From the NCBI RefSeq assembly GCF_000760735.1, contig NZ_JMEX01000008.1, forward strand, positions 1 to 64,000: 64,000 nucleotides of DNA. The letters run 5' to 3'. The notes beneath the pieces are model-generated. The model made no database searches. It saw only the letters and a list, made by a program, of their open reading frames with translations, and was not told the DNA's origin. This document shows, one piece after another, positions 21,949-30,031 of this stretch. The translations under genes and the position numbers were made by a program. Each line of letters begins with the position of its first letter. Position 1 is the stretch's first letter. The DNA comes from Rhodococcoides fascians A44A. Its GTDB lineage: Bacteria; Actinomycetota; Actinomycetes; Mycobacteriales; Mycobacteriaceae.

Positions 21949-22309
21949 CGTCGTCCCCACCGTCGTCGCCGTCGTCGTCCCAGTCGTCGTCGTACGGAAT
22001 CACCGGTGCCTGAGGAGCCGGCGCGGGAGCCTGAGGAGCAGGCGCTGGAGCAGGCGCTGGGGCTGGGGCAGGGGCAGGCGGCGGTGGCGGCAGCTCGGTC
22101 GGCGGCTGCGGGGCCGGCTGGGTCGTGGTCGGCTGGGTCGTGGTCGGCTGGGTCGCAGTCGGCTGGGTTGCAGTCGGTACGACGCTCACCACCACCGGCG
22201 CCGGATCCAACTCCGGATCAGGGGCGCGGGTGAGGAGGAAACTTGCCGCCAAGACGAACGCGACGGCTGCGAGTATCGCGCCGACGGCGAGCGGTCGGGA
22301 GGAGTGCAT
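21938..22309 (-). CDS. Small membrane-anchored protein, Pro/Ala-rich with acidic tail
   Basis: About 123 residues. A single hydrophobic helix (roughly residues 7-25) at the N terminus is followed by a TQPTATQP-type repeat, an Ala-Pro repeat tract, and a C-terminal run of Asp residues with few Gly and Trp. The topology suggests an extracytoplasmic Pro-rich spacer ending in a polyanionic tail that could bind divalent cations. I do not recognise a family. It is the first gene of the two-component cluster and its last 11 codons or so overlap the start of the histidine kinase gene, so it may be an accessory of that sensor. ATG at 22309 places the hydrophobic helix at the N terminus; ATG at 22354 would add 15 residues. 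Confidence 0.65.
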   Translation of the reverse strand: MHSSRPLAVGAILAAVAFVLAASFLLTRAPDPELDPAPVVVSVVPTATQPTATQPTTTQPTTTQPAPQPPTELPPPPPAPAPAPAPAPAPAPQAPAPAPQAPVIPYDDDWDDDGDDGGDDDDD

Positions 22310-22347
22310 GGGTAGAACTATGCCGGGAATCCATGACGTACCCATGA

Positions 22348-22377
22348 GACGCACATGAAGGTTTCTTCATCTGCGTC
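22348..22377 (-). terminator. Hairpin between RluA-type synthase gene and the two-component cluster
   Basis: GACGCACATGAAG and CTTCATCTGCGTC pair over 12 of 13 positions around a GTTT loop. It starts 28 bases beyond the stop of the leftward pseudouridine synthase gene and lies about 40 bases upstream of the Pro-rich protein gene. It could terminate the first transcript or be an operator of the second; the sequence does not decide. Confidence 0.5.
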
Positions 22378-22404
22378 TTGTTCTTGCGGCGGCTCGACTC
22401 CGGC

Positions 22405-23301
22405 TCAGCCCGCGAGGGTCCGCCGGCTCACGAATCTGCGACGCCCACCGGTGATGGGGTCGTCGAACTCCACCGCACGGGCGAGCAGCTGCAACGGCGA
22501 GTCGAAATCGTCGGCTGCAGTCCGGGTGTAGATCGGATAATAGGAGTCGCCCTTGATGGGAATACCCAACGAGGACAGGTGAATCCGAAGCTGATGAGTA
22601 CGGCCGGTGTGCGGGAAGAGCCGGTAGCGAGCAGTGTCACCGAACCGTTCGACGAGTTCGATGCGGGTCTCGCTGTTGGGCTCCCCCGGTTCCTCGCGGG
22701 CGACCATCACACCGTGATCCTTCAGAATCCGGCTACGCACCACCCGGGGGAATTCCAGAGACGGATCGAATCCAGCGACTGCCTCGTACTCCTTGAGCAC
22801 TGCCCGCGAGGAGAACAGTTCCTGGTACGGACGCCGAAGCTCCCGCGAGCGGGTGAAGATCAACACTCCTGCCGTCGCTCTGTCCAGACGATGAGCGGGC
22901 GTCAGGTCCTCGCAACCGAGGAGGCGACGCAGTCTGACGGTCGCGGTCTCGGTGACGTGCATTCCGCGAGGAATCGTCGCGAGGTAATGCGGTTTGTCGA
23001 CGACGACGATGCCCTCCGCGTCGTACAGAACGTCGAGCTCGAACGGCACCGGAGTCTCGGGTGCCGGCACGCGATGGAAGTGGACGAACCTCCCTGGTGC
23101 GTAACGACTCTCGACGGTCCAAGGCCGAGCCTTCTCGTCGACCACCTCGCCGCCGGTCAACATCGTCACCCAGTCGTCTCCGGGATGCTCACGCTGCAGG
23201 TAGTCGAGAACGAGTACGGACGAGTCGTCGTGCGGAAGGCGGATTCTCAACGGCGCGAGACCGTCCCGATACGGCAGAGGAGGCTGTGAATGCTCAGGCA
23301 C
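22405..23301 (-). CDS. RluA-family pseudouridine synthase
   Basis: A 298-residue RNA-modifying enzyme that isomerises uridine to pseudouridine in rRNA or tRNA. The catalytic motif is [14 protein letters not shown], with the Asp as nucleophile. Earlier come [15 protein letters not shown] (motif I) and later [14 protein letters not shown] (motif III), all in the usual order. No S4 domain is obvious. The target uridine cannot be read. Its start overlaps the end of trhO by 8 bases, so the two RNA-modification genes form one operon. Confidence 0.93.
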   Translation of the reverse strand: MPEHSQPPLPYRDGLAPLRIRLPHDDSSVLVLDYLQREHPGDDWVTMLTGGEVVDEKARPWTVESRYAPGRFVHFHRVPAPETPVPFELDVLYDAEGIVVVDKPHYLATIPRGMHVTETATVRLRRLLGCEDLTPAHRLDRATAGVLIFTRSRELRRPYQELFSSRAVLKEYEAVAGFDPSLEFPRVVRSRILKDHGVMVAREEPGEPNSETRIELVERFGDTARYRLFPHTGRTHQLRIHLSSLGIPIKGDSYYPIYTRTAADDFDSPLQLLARAVEFDDPITGGRRRFVSRRTLAG

Positions 23302-24136
23302 AGTCCACGCATACCAAGCGAAGGCCCCGCCCGTCGTCGCCGTCGAAATCCTGATATCTCGAGGTCGGGTTGCTGCACACCGTGCATCTCCCGATCACCT
23401 CGGTGTGGTCGGAGAAGTCGACCGTCATCCGCTTGTCGAACACGTACAACGATCCTTCCCACAATGCATCATCGCCGAAAGTCTCTGCGTACCGGACGAT
23501 TCCACCGTCGATCTGGTAGACCTCCTCGAATCCGCGGGAACGCATGAGTGACGACAGCACCTCGCAGCGGACGCCGCCCGTGCAGTACGTGACCACCGGG
23601 CTGGACTTCAGGTGATCGAACTCGCCCGAGTCCAGTTGCGCCACGAAATCCCGCGTCGTCTCCACATCCGGGACGACGGCGTTCTTGAACTTGCCGATCT
23701 GCGCTTCGAACGCATTGCGGCCGTCGAAGAACACAACGTCATCGCCGCGCTCGGCAACCAGATCGTTGACCTGCTGCGGACTGAGGTGCACTCCCCCGCC
23801 CACCACCCCGTTCTCGTCGACCTTCAACTCCTCCGGCGCCCCGAACGTGACGATCTCCGGCCGAACCTTCACCGACAGGCGCGGAAAATCGTCCCCCAGC
23901 CCCTCCGACCACTTGATGTCGGCTGCCTTGAACGGTGCATAGCTTCGGGTGCCGCGGACATACTTCTTGACGTCCTCCACATCACCGCCGACCGTCGCAT
24001 TGATGCCGTGCTCCGAAATCAGAATGCGCCCGGTGAGGTTGTTCGACGCTGCCAAGGTGTGCTGCCACAGCCGAATCGCCTCGGGATCCGGCAGCGGAGT
24101 GAACACGTAGAACAGCACAATCTTCGGTACAGCCAT
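23294..24136 (-). CDS. trhO: tRNA uridine(34) hydroxylase TrhO (rhodanese domain)
   Basis: A 280-residue protein matching TrhO/YceA, which uses O2 to hydroxylate U34 in tRNAs, an early step toward 5-methoxy- or 5-oxyacetyl-uridine. The N-terminal domain opens [11 protein letters not shown] and carries [12 protein letters not shown]; the rhodanese domain has the active-site loop CTGGVRCE with Cys185. A C-terminal pair of CxxC motifs (CTVC and CVDC) probably binds zinc. ATG at 24136 fits the family start. It is the first gene of a pair with an RluA-type synthase, giving a small tRNA/rRNA modification operon. Confidence 0.92.
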   Translation of the reverse strand: MAVPKIVLFYVFTPLPDPEAIRLWQHTLAASNNLTGRILISEHGINATVGGDVEDVKKYVRGTRSYAPFKAADIKWSEGLGDDFPRLSVKVRPEIVTFGAPEELKVDENGVVGGGVHLSPQQVNDLVAERGDDVVFFDGRNAFEAQIGKFKNAVVPDVETTRDFVAQLDSGEFDHLKSSPVVTYCTGGVRCEVLSSLMRSRGFEEVYQIDGGIVRYAETFGDDALWEGSLYVFDKRMTVDFSDHTEVIGRCTVCSNPTSRYQDFDGDDGRGLRLVCVDCA

Positions 24137-24159
24137 GGTGCAAGTATGCCGCCCGTGGT

Positions 24160-24210
24160 GACCGAACGGCACATTCGCTCACTCAGAGTGACCGAACGGT
24201 ACGTTCGGTC
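24160..24210. repeat. Dispersed double-palindrome repeat, family A, copy 2
   Basis: GACCGAACGGCACATTCGCTC (24160-24180), the nine-base spacer actcagagt, then GACCGAACGGTACGTTCGGTC (24190-24210, perfect 10-base arms around one base). Same plan, arm sequences and spacer length as the copy at 16943-16993. It lies between phoD and trhO, both leftward, and is followed on the plus strand by an A-rich stretch, so on the minus strand it could end phoD transcripts. Confidence 0.85.
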
Positions 24211-24228
24211 CGAAAAAAGAGGGGTCGG

Positions 24229-25899
24229 CTAGCGGACGGGGAGTGGAGCGGGGTCGACGCGGGCGATGCCGTCGCCGACGGTGAAGCCTGCTGCCCAGGA
24301 CACTCCGGTGAGCGGGTCCTCCTTGGCGTCGAGGAACCAGTGGTCCATCTGGACGCCCGACGGGGTGACGTCGAAGACTCCGAACCCGTGGCTGTCCAGT
24401 TCGACGTATCGGATGTGTCGGTTCAGGGTGGTCAGCGCGGCCTCCGCGACTCGGCCCAGGGTATGCGGCGGGGTCTTGGTGAGGTCGTCGACATTGGCCG
24501 AGGACACGGAGGTGACGACGAGCTCCGTCGCGACGCCACCGGTTTCGAAGTAGCGGGCAGCGTCCTGAGGGATGTCGCATGCCCAGGCGGAGTGGATGTC
24601 GCCGGTGATGAAGACGGTGTTGTTCACGCCGTTGTCCGCGATGGCGGCGAGCAGCTTCCTGCGGTCGGCGGTGTAGCCGTCCCAGGGGTCGGCCATGTAG
24701 GGCACTCCGCCTTCGGGGATGCCGAGCAGCCCGGTCAACGCCCGCGCAGCTTCGCTTTCGAGCGGCGGAACCAGCACCGGGGTGATCATGACGGGATTGC
24801 CGACGATCTTCCAGCGGGTCGGTGAGCTGATCAGGCCGTCGGTGAGCCACTGCATCTGGTCTGCGCCGGTGATGGTGCGGTTGGGTGAATCGACCTCGGC
24901 TCCCGCCGTCGGCGAAACCTGTTTGGATCGGTAGGTCCGCAGGTCGAGCATCGACAACTCGAGCAGATTGCCGAAGCGGAGTCTGCGATAGAGGTGCCGA
25001 TTCTGCGGTGTTCCCGCCGCTCGTACCGGCATCCACTCGTAGTAGGCCTGGACGGAGTTGGCCTTGCGGACGTTCCAAGGCCCTTCGGTCTCCGGCTGGT
25101 GGTTCTGGGCGCCGCCGTCGTAGGCGTCGTTCGCGCTTTCGTGGTCGTCCCAGGTGCAGATCCACGGCACCCCCAGATGCGCGGCCTGCAGGTCGGGATC
25201 GCTCTTGTACTGGCCGTGCCTGGTCCGGTAGTCCGCGAGACTCACGATCTCGTGGACCGGATCGTGGACGCGGATGACGCCGTTCTTTCCGGCGAACTCG
25301 CCGGTGCGGTACTCGTAGATGTAGTCGCCCAGGTGGATGATCGCGTCCAGATCGGTCCGCGTCGACAGATGTCGGTAGGCACCGAAGTACCCGGACTCCC
25401 AGTTGGAGCAGGACACGACACCGAACCTGATTCGCTCGACGTCCGCGTCGTTCGCCGGAGCCGTCGACGTCGTACCCACGACCGACTGCACACCCGCGGC
25501 GTCACCGTCGGCGATCTCGAAGCTGTAGTAGTACGTCGTCGACGCCGTCAGCCCGTCGACGTCCACCTTGACGGTGTGATCGACCCCGGCGTCGGTCGTC
25601 ACAGCGCCGCTGCGGACGAGGTTCGTCAACTGAGCGTCGGTGGCCACGCGCCACCGCACGGTCGTGGCCGGGCCGAGGCCCGAGCCCGGGGTTGCACCGG
25701 GCTCCGGAGTGACACGAGTCCAGAGAATCACCGCATCCGGCGTCGGATCCCCCGACGCGACGCCGTGCTGGAACGGTACGAAATCCTCACCCTGAGCGTG
25801 CGCCACGGCAGGCAACGCCGACGCTGCCCCCGCAGCTGCGAGCGCAACCGTCGACGATCGAAGAAACCCTCGTCTGGACACGCCCTCGTTCACGATCAC
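24229..25899 (-). CDS. phoD: Alkaline phosphatase D (PhoD), Tat-exported
   Basis: A 556-residue secreted phosphodiesterase/phosphatase. The N terminus carries a twin-arginine motif (SRRGFLRSS, Arg9-Arg10) and a hydrophobic stretch ending in AHAQ, a Tat signal. An N-terminal fibronectin-like domain (PFQHGVASGDPTPDAVILWTR) is the PhoD hallmark, and the catalytic domain shows VVSCSNWESG, HLGDYIYEY, TWDDHE, FITGDIHSAWACD. PhoD enzymes need calcium and iron and release phosphate from organic esters outside the cell under phosphate limitation. No Pho box was identified by eye. Monocistronic. Confidence 0.93.
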   Translation of the reverse strand: MIVNEGVSRRGFLRSSTVALAAAGAASALPAVAHAQGEDFVPFQHGVASGDPTPDAVILWTRVTPEPGATPGSGLGPATTVRWRVATDAQLTNLVRSGAVTTDAGVDHTVKVDVDGLTASTTYYYSFEIADGDAAGVQSVVGTTSTAPANDADVERIRFGVVSCSNWESGYFGAYRHLSTRTDLDAIIHLGDYIYEYRTGEFAGKNGVIRVHDPVHEIVSLADYRTRHGQYKSDPDLQAAHLGVPWICTWDDHESANDAYDGGAQNHQPETEGPWNVRKANSVQAYYEWMPVRAAGTPQNRHLYRRLRFGNLLELSMLDLRTYRSKQVSPTAGAEVDSPNRTITGADQMQWLTDGLISSPTRWKIVGNPVMITPVLVPPLESEAARALTGLLGIPEGGVPYMADPWDGYTADRRKLLAAIADNGVNNTVFITGDIHSAWACDIPQDAARYFETGGVATELVVTSVSSANVDDLTKTPPHTLGRVAEAALTTLNRHIRYVELDSHGFGVFDVTPSGVQMDHWFLDAKEDPLTGVSWAAGFTVGDGIARVDPAPLPVR

Positions 25900-25961
25900 C
25901 GAGCCAGTTCATGCGAACTTCGGGCCCCGGTCAAGTCGGGCTGGCCACAGCGGCGGAAAAT

Positions 25962-26702
25962 TCACCGATCCGTTGCCGGTGTGCGTACCCGAGTGACATA
26001 CGAGCGCTTGCGCAGCTTGAAACCGAGCGTCTCGTAGAGGCTGATCGCCGTCACGTTCGACGCGAGAGCGTGCAGGAACGGGGTCTCGCCGCGGTCGACG
26101 ATGCCTGCACCGACGTCGCGCACCAACCTCGTGGCCAGACCTCGACCACGAAAGGCCGGGTCCGTGCAGACAGCACTGATCTCGGTCCATCCCGGTGGGT
26201 GAAGTCGCTCTCCTGCCATCGCGACCAGACGACCGTCGACCCGAATTCCGACGTACCGACCCATCTCGACGGTCCGGATGCGGTACGGGCCGGGGTTGGT
26301 GCGGCCGACGAGGTCGAGGATGTCCGGGACGTCGTCGGCGCCGAGGACGACGGCGTCGGGGTCGTGGTCGACGGCGAGCGCGGACCCGTCGAGTTGCACC
26401 GAATCGAACCCGCCGACGACCTCCCACCCTGCCGGTACCTCGTGACCGAACCCTCGGACCGAGGTCTCCTCACCGGGACCGACTATGCCGGCCAGGTCGT
26501 CCCAGTCCTGTGTCGACAGCTGCTGTGGGTGCCCGAGGTGTCCCGCGACATCAGGGTGATAGCGACCGATTCGGCCTCGCCACTGCGCGAAACGCGCATG
26601 CTCGCCGAGCAGCGCTTCCCGCACGGCGTCGTCGAGCGGATGTGCGCTCTCACGTACTGCTGATCCTGGATTCCGGGGTAGATCGACGGTCACGTCGACC
26701 AA
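25962..26702 (-). CDS. GNAT-family N-acetyltransferase
   Basis: A 246-residue acetyltransferase of the FR47-like GNAT type. The acetyl-CoA binding motif A is seen as DPAFRGRGLATRLV, with the preceding strand EISAVCTDP and a C-terminal LHALASNVTAISLYETLGF typical of the fold. The N-terminal half may be a degenerate second GNAT domain. Substrate unknown. The outermost start is TTG at 26702; GTG at 26693 is an alternative. It lies just downstream of the ParA remnant on the same strand. Confidence 0.8.
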   Translation of the reverse strand: MVDVTVDLPRNPGSAVRESAHPLDDAVREALLGEHARFAQWRGRIGRYHPDVAGHLGHPQQLSTQDWDDLAGIVGPGEETSVRGFGHEVPAGWEVVGGFDSVQLDGSALAVDHDPDAVVLGADDVPDILDLVGRTNPGPYRIRTVEMGRYVGIRVDGRLVAMAGERLHPPGWTEISAVCTDPAFRGRGLATRLVRDVGAGIVDRGETPFLHALASNVTAISLYETLGFKLRKRSYVTRVRTPATDR

Positions 26703-26757
26703 GGCTAGGAGCCGCCGCTGCCTCCGTCACCGGTTGCGATCAGCAAGATTCTGACTA

Positions 26758-26865
26758 CTACAGAAACACACCGGCGGTCGCGATGATGCGCTCGGCCACG
26801 GCAGCAGTCGTCGTGGACTTCCCGACGCCGCCCTTCGGATCGATCGTGCCGATGACAGTCGCCAG
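26758..26865 (-). pseudogene. Remnant of a ParA/MinD-type ATPase gene
   Basis: Minus-strand frame 26865-26758 encodes 35 residues starting LATVIGTIDPKGGVGKSTTT and continuing AAVAERIIATAG before a TAG. PKGGVGKST is the deviant Walker A motif of ParA/MinD ATPases, in its normal N-terminal position. After the stop, the next frame reads VRILLI, like the strand that follows in intact ParA proteins, so a frameshift plus truncation is likely. No ATG precedes it; CTG at 26865 with AGAGAGG upstream is the only start-like site. The rest of the gene is absent. It is too short to work as an ATPase. Confidence 0.6.
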
Positions 26866-26949
26866 TGCAGGCCACCTCTCTGTATCGCGCACAGTTCAGC
26901 ACACAGCAAGCGGGTTTGCAGGCCTATGGATGGGAGCATTCTGCCGTGC

Positions 26950-28428
26950 ATGAACTCCCCGCTCTGGCTGTTCGGCGATCAACTCGGTCCGCATTTCCAT
27001 TCCACGCCGGACTTCCGTGACCGCGAGGTTCTGCTGATCGAGAGTGCACGCGTGCTCCGACGACGGCCTTTCCACCGGCAGAAGCTCCACCTGGTGCTGT
27101 CCGGGATGAGGCACCTGGCCGACGAGCTGGGAGACCGCGCGACCTATCTCAGAACCGAGACCTATCGGGAGGCGCTCGAACAGTTCGGCAAGCCCGTCGT
27201 GGTCTTCGAGCCGACATCGCACGCAGCCGAGGCCTTCGTCGACGGGTTGTTCCAGGAAGGTCTCGTCGAGGACGTGTTGCCGACGCCGATGTTCGCGCTG
27301 AGTCGAGCGGATTTCGCGGAGTGGGCAGGTAATCGTCACCAGTTCCGGATGGAAACCTTCTATCGCGATCAGAGGCGACGCTTCGAGATCCTGATGTCCG
27401 GTGACGAACCGGTGCAGGGTGTCTGGAATCTCGACGAGGAGAACCGTGAGCCACCACCGAAGAAGCAGGCGACGCTCGGCGTCGACCCGCCGTGGTGGCC
27501 GACCGAGGACGACATCGACGAGCAGGTACGCGCAGATCTGGACGCGATGGAGCTGGACACCGTCGGCAACGACGGCCCCCGACTGTTCGCGGTGACTGCA
27601 GCCGAGGCACGAAAGGCTTTGGAGCACTTCGTGTCCTACCGACTTCAGGACTTCGGCAAGTACGAGGACGCCGTGATGACGCAGGACTGGACGATGGCGC
27701 ATTCGTTGTTGTCGGTGCCGCTGAACATGGGATTGCTCGAGCCGATCGACGTGGCGGAGGCCGCCGAGAAGGCCTGGCGCGACGGCGACGCGTCGCTGGC
27801 GTCGGTCGAGGGGTTCGTCCGGCAGATACTCGGATGGCGTGAGTACGTGTGGCATCTGTACTGGCACTTCGGACCCGAGTACATCGATCGGAACGAACTC
27901 GATGCTCACGTCCCGCTGCCGAAGTGGTTCACCGACCTCGACGGTGACGAGCCGATCGCCGCCTGCCTGGCGCACACGCTGTCCGAACTCCGCGACCGCG
28001 GCTGGGTGCATCACATCCCGAGATTGATGATCCTGGGCAACTTCGCACTGCAGCGCGGCTACGACCCTCGCGCCCTCACCGAGTGGTTCGCCACCGCCTT
28101 CGTCGACGGGTTCGCGTGGGTCATGCCCGTCAACGTCATCGGCATGAGCCAGCATGCCGACGGCGGTCTCATCGCCACGAAACCGTATGCATCCGGCGGC
28201 GCCTATCTGAACCGAATGACCGATCACTGCGGTGGATGCGAGTACAACCCCAAGAAGCGACTCGGGCGCGACGCGTGCCCGTTCACGGCCGGATACTGGG
28301 CGTTCGTGCACCGCCATCGAGATCGGTTGTCTCACAACCACCGAACGGCACGCCAGGTGTCCTCGATGAACAGGTTGTCCGACCTCGACCAGGTCCTCGA
28401 GCAGGAGGCACAGCGAGAGGTATTCTGA
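26950..28428 (+). CDS. Iron-sulfur cryptochrome/photolyase (FeS-BCP type)
   Basis: A flavoprotein of 492 residues of the bacterial (6-4) photolyase-like FeS-BCP/CryPro group, which repairs UV lesions using light. The opening LWLFGDQLGP and the FAD-domain segments around ILGWREYVW and MPVNVIGMSQHADGG match the group. Four cysteines at 339, 427, 430 and 443 have the spacing 88-3-13 of the [4Fe-4S] ligands of Agrobacterium PhrB (350, 438, 441, 454). ATG at 26950 gives the conserved N terminus; ATG at 26926 would add 8 residues. It is followed 35 bases later by a MarR/GbsR regulator, probably in the same transcript. Confidence 0.92.
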   Translation: MNSPLWLFGDQLGPHFHSTPDFRDREVLLIESARVLRRRPFHRQKLHLVLSGMRHLADELGDRATYLRTETYREALEQFGKPVVVFEPTSHAAEAFVDGLFQEGLVEDVLPTPMFALSRADFAEWAGNRHQFRMETFYRDQRRRFEILMSGDEPVQGVWNLDEENREPPPKKQATLGVDPPWWPTEDDIDEQVRADLDAMELDTVGNDGPRLFAVTAAEARKALEHFVSYRLQDFGKYEDAVMTQDWTMAHSLLSVPLNMGLLEPIDVAEAAEKAWRDGDASLASVEGFVRQILGWREYVWHLYWHFGPEYIDRNELDAHVPLPKWFTDLDGDEPIAACLAHTLSELRDRGWVHHIPRLMILGNFALQRGYDPRALTEWFATAFVDGFAWVMPVNVIGMSQHADGGLIATKPYASGGAYLNRMTDHCGGCEYNPKKRLGRDACPFTAGYWAFVHRHRDRLSHNHRTARQVSSMNRLSDLDQVLEQEAQREVF

Positions 28429-28463
28429 CACAATCGTTCCGTGCTGGAACGAGAGAATCATCG

Positions 28464-28931
28464 ATGAACGACGGTCGATTCCCCGAGTGGTTCGTCGAGC
28501 GCTTCGCCGACTACTGGCAGTCCGGCGGGGCGTCGCGCATCGAGGGCAGGATCATGGGATATCTGCTGATCGACGAGACACCGGGCGTGAGTGCTGCCGA
28601 ACTCGCCGAGGCTCTGAACACCTCACGCGGATCGGTATCGAACTACATCCGACGCCTCATCACGCGCGGATTCGTCAAACAGGTTCGGCGACCGAAGGAT
28701 CGGACGCACTACTACGTCATGGACGCGGACGTCTGGGGCGGATTCCTCGAAACCGAACATGCCTACCTCGAGAATCAGCGCGCACTGGCCACCGAAGCAC
28801 TGAAATACGCCGACCCGAGCGGGCCGGCGTATCTCCGTGTGCTCAACATGCGTGACTACATGGGGTGGATCATCGACAACCGGATGCTGCGCAGCGAGTG
28901 GAATCGGTTCAAGGAAGAACGGGATTCCTAG
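28464..28931 (+). CDS. MarR/GbsR-family transcriptional regulator
   Basis: A 155-residue DNA-binding protein with a winged helix at residues about 25-90: GRIMGYLLI, then AAELAEALNTSRGSVSNYIRRL as the recognition helix-turn-helix, then the wing FVKQVRRPKDRTHYYV. The C-terminal part is a helical dimerisation region. GbsR-like members sense small ligands such as choline. The position 35 bases after the photolyase gene suggests co-transcription and possible control of the light-repair gene. ATG at 28464 has GAGAGAA upstream. It is convergent with the binding-lipoprotein gene that ends at 28937. Confidence 0.85.
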   Translation: MNDGRFPEWFVERFADYWQSGGASRIEGRIMGYLLIDETPGVSAAELAEALNTSRGSVSNYIRRLITRGFVKQVRRPKDRTHYYVMDADVWGGFLETEHAYLENQRALATEALKYADPSGPAYLRVLNMRDYMGWIIDNRMLRSEWNRFKEERDS

Positions 28932-28936
28932 CTCGG

Positions 28937-29959
28937 TCAACCCCGAGCGGGCAGCTTCGCGATGGCCTCGTCGATCATCGGGACGTATCGCTCGAGCGCC
29001 CACGGAACGGTCAGGGGGTTGATGATCGAGGAGCCCGTGACGAACGGCTGCTCGGTGGGCGCCACGACCGATCCGCGATTCACCGCGGGGATCTGGTTGT
29101 ACGCCGGCTGCGCTTCTGTGTCGCTGCGGTTCTGCGCGTCCGAGTAGAACGTGAAGATCAGATCCGAATCGTTCAACAGGTTGGCGTTCTCGAGCCCGAT
29201 GACCGCGGAATCGGTGCCCTCGGTCTCGTCGAGGGTGTAGACCACGGGATCGACCTGGAGTCCGAGTGCACGGACCATCGCGACCCGCTGCTCCTCCGCG
29301 AGGAACACACCGAGCGTGCCGGGGCCGGTGTTGTAGATGTAGGAGAACGAGACGTCCTCGTACTCCGGATGCGAGGCGGTGGCGTCGGCGAACCGGCTCT
29401 TGATCTTGTCGATCTCCTCCGCCGCGCGCTCCTGCTCACCCATGGCCTTGCCGATCACGGAGATCTGGTCTTCCCAGGTGATGGTCCACGGCTGCTCCTC
29501 GTACGCGACCACGGGAGCGAAGCCGTTGAGTGCGTCGAACTGCTGCTGCGTGATTCCCGACCACGGCGCCAGGATCAGATCCGGGTCGAGTGCGAGGATC
29601 GCCTCGATGTTCAGCTCGGTTCCGCCGGTGAACTGCTGCGGCAACCGGTCGTCGTCCAGCGCCTCGTCGATCCAGGGCAGATACCCGGAATCGTCACTTC
29701 CCCACGGATATTCCTCGACTCCGACGGGAACGGTGCCCAGTGCGATCGCCGTCTCGGCCGATCCCATGCCGAGCGTCACGATGCGTTCCGGTTTCTCGGT
29801 GATGACGGCTTGGCCGAGCGCGGAATCGATCGTGACGGCGGCGAAATCGCCCGAGGTGTCCGACTCCGCGGGTTCGGTCGACCCACACCCAGCAAGAACC
29901 AACGCAGTAGCGACGAGTCCGGACAGCGCCGCAGCGCGCCGGCGAGAGGCGATGATCAT
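28937..29959 (-). CDS. Iron-siderophore ABC transporter substrate-binding lipoprotein
   Basis: A 340-residue exported lipoprotein of the FecB/FhuD type (periplasmic-binding fold III). The signal peptide ends in the lipobox LAGC with Cys25; the first lobe has PERIVTLGMGSAETAIALG and the segment LDPDLILAPW typical of siderophore receptors. It would deliver a ferric siderophore to an ABC permease, but no permease or ATPase gene is next to it, so it may be an orphan receptor. ATG at 29959 follows an IdeR-type box and a promoter whose expected start point is at the ATG, so the transcript is probably leaderless and iron-repressed. Confidence 0.88.
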   Translation of the reverse strand: MIIASRRRAAALSGLVATALVLAGCGSTEPAESDTSGDFAAVTIDSALGQAVITEKPERIVTLGMGSAETAIALGTVPVGVEEYPWGSDDSGYLPWIDEALDDDRLPQQFTGGTELNIEAILALDPDLILAPWSGITQQQFDALNGFAPVVAYEEQPWTITWEDQISVIGKAMGEQERAAEEIDKIKSRFADATASHPEYEDVSFSYIYNTGPGTLGVFLAEEQRVAMVRALGLQVDPVVYTLDETEGTDSAVIGLENANLLNDSDLIFTFYSDAQNRSDTEAQPAYNQIPAVNRGSVVAPTEQPFVTGSSIINPLTVPWALERYVPMIDEAIAKLPARG

Positions 29960-29963
29960 CGAT

Positions 29964-29982
29964 TGACCATAGGCTAACCTAT
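29964..29982 (-). promoter_or_regulatory. IdeR/DtxR-type iron box
   Basis: On the minus strand the 19 bases ATAGGTTAGCCTATGGTCA share 12 consecutive bases (TAGGTTAGCCTA) with the IdeR/DtxR consensus TTAGGTTAGCCTAACCTAA. The site overlaps the spacer and -10 of the promoter at 29966-29995, so iron-loaded IdeR would block transcription of the binding-lipoprotein gene. It might also affect the divergent SDR gene 50 bases away. Confidence 0.75.
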
Positions 29983-29995
29983 CTCGAATTTTCAA
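29966..29995 (-). promoter_or_regulatory. Promoter of the iron-binding lipoprotein gene
   Basis: Minus-strand TTGAAA (29995-29990), 18 bases, TATGGT (29971-29966), then six bases and the ATG at 29959. The distance implies a leaderless or nearly leaderless mRNA, and no ribosome binding site is present. The iron box lies across it. Confidence 0.5.
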
Positions 29996-30031
29996 ATCGA
30001 ATGAAAGTTCACAGACGCTACGGTGGTGCAC

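Noticed and set aside
22020..22160. Low-complexity repeats considered as a non-coding repeat array
   Set aside because: They are in frame and encode the Ala-Pro and TQP tracts of a membrane-anchored protein; third positions fit coding use.
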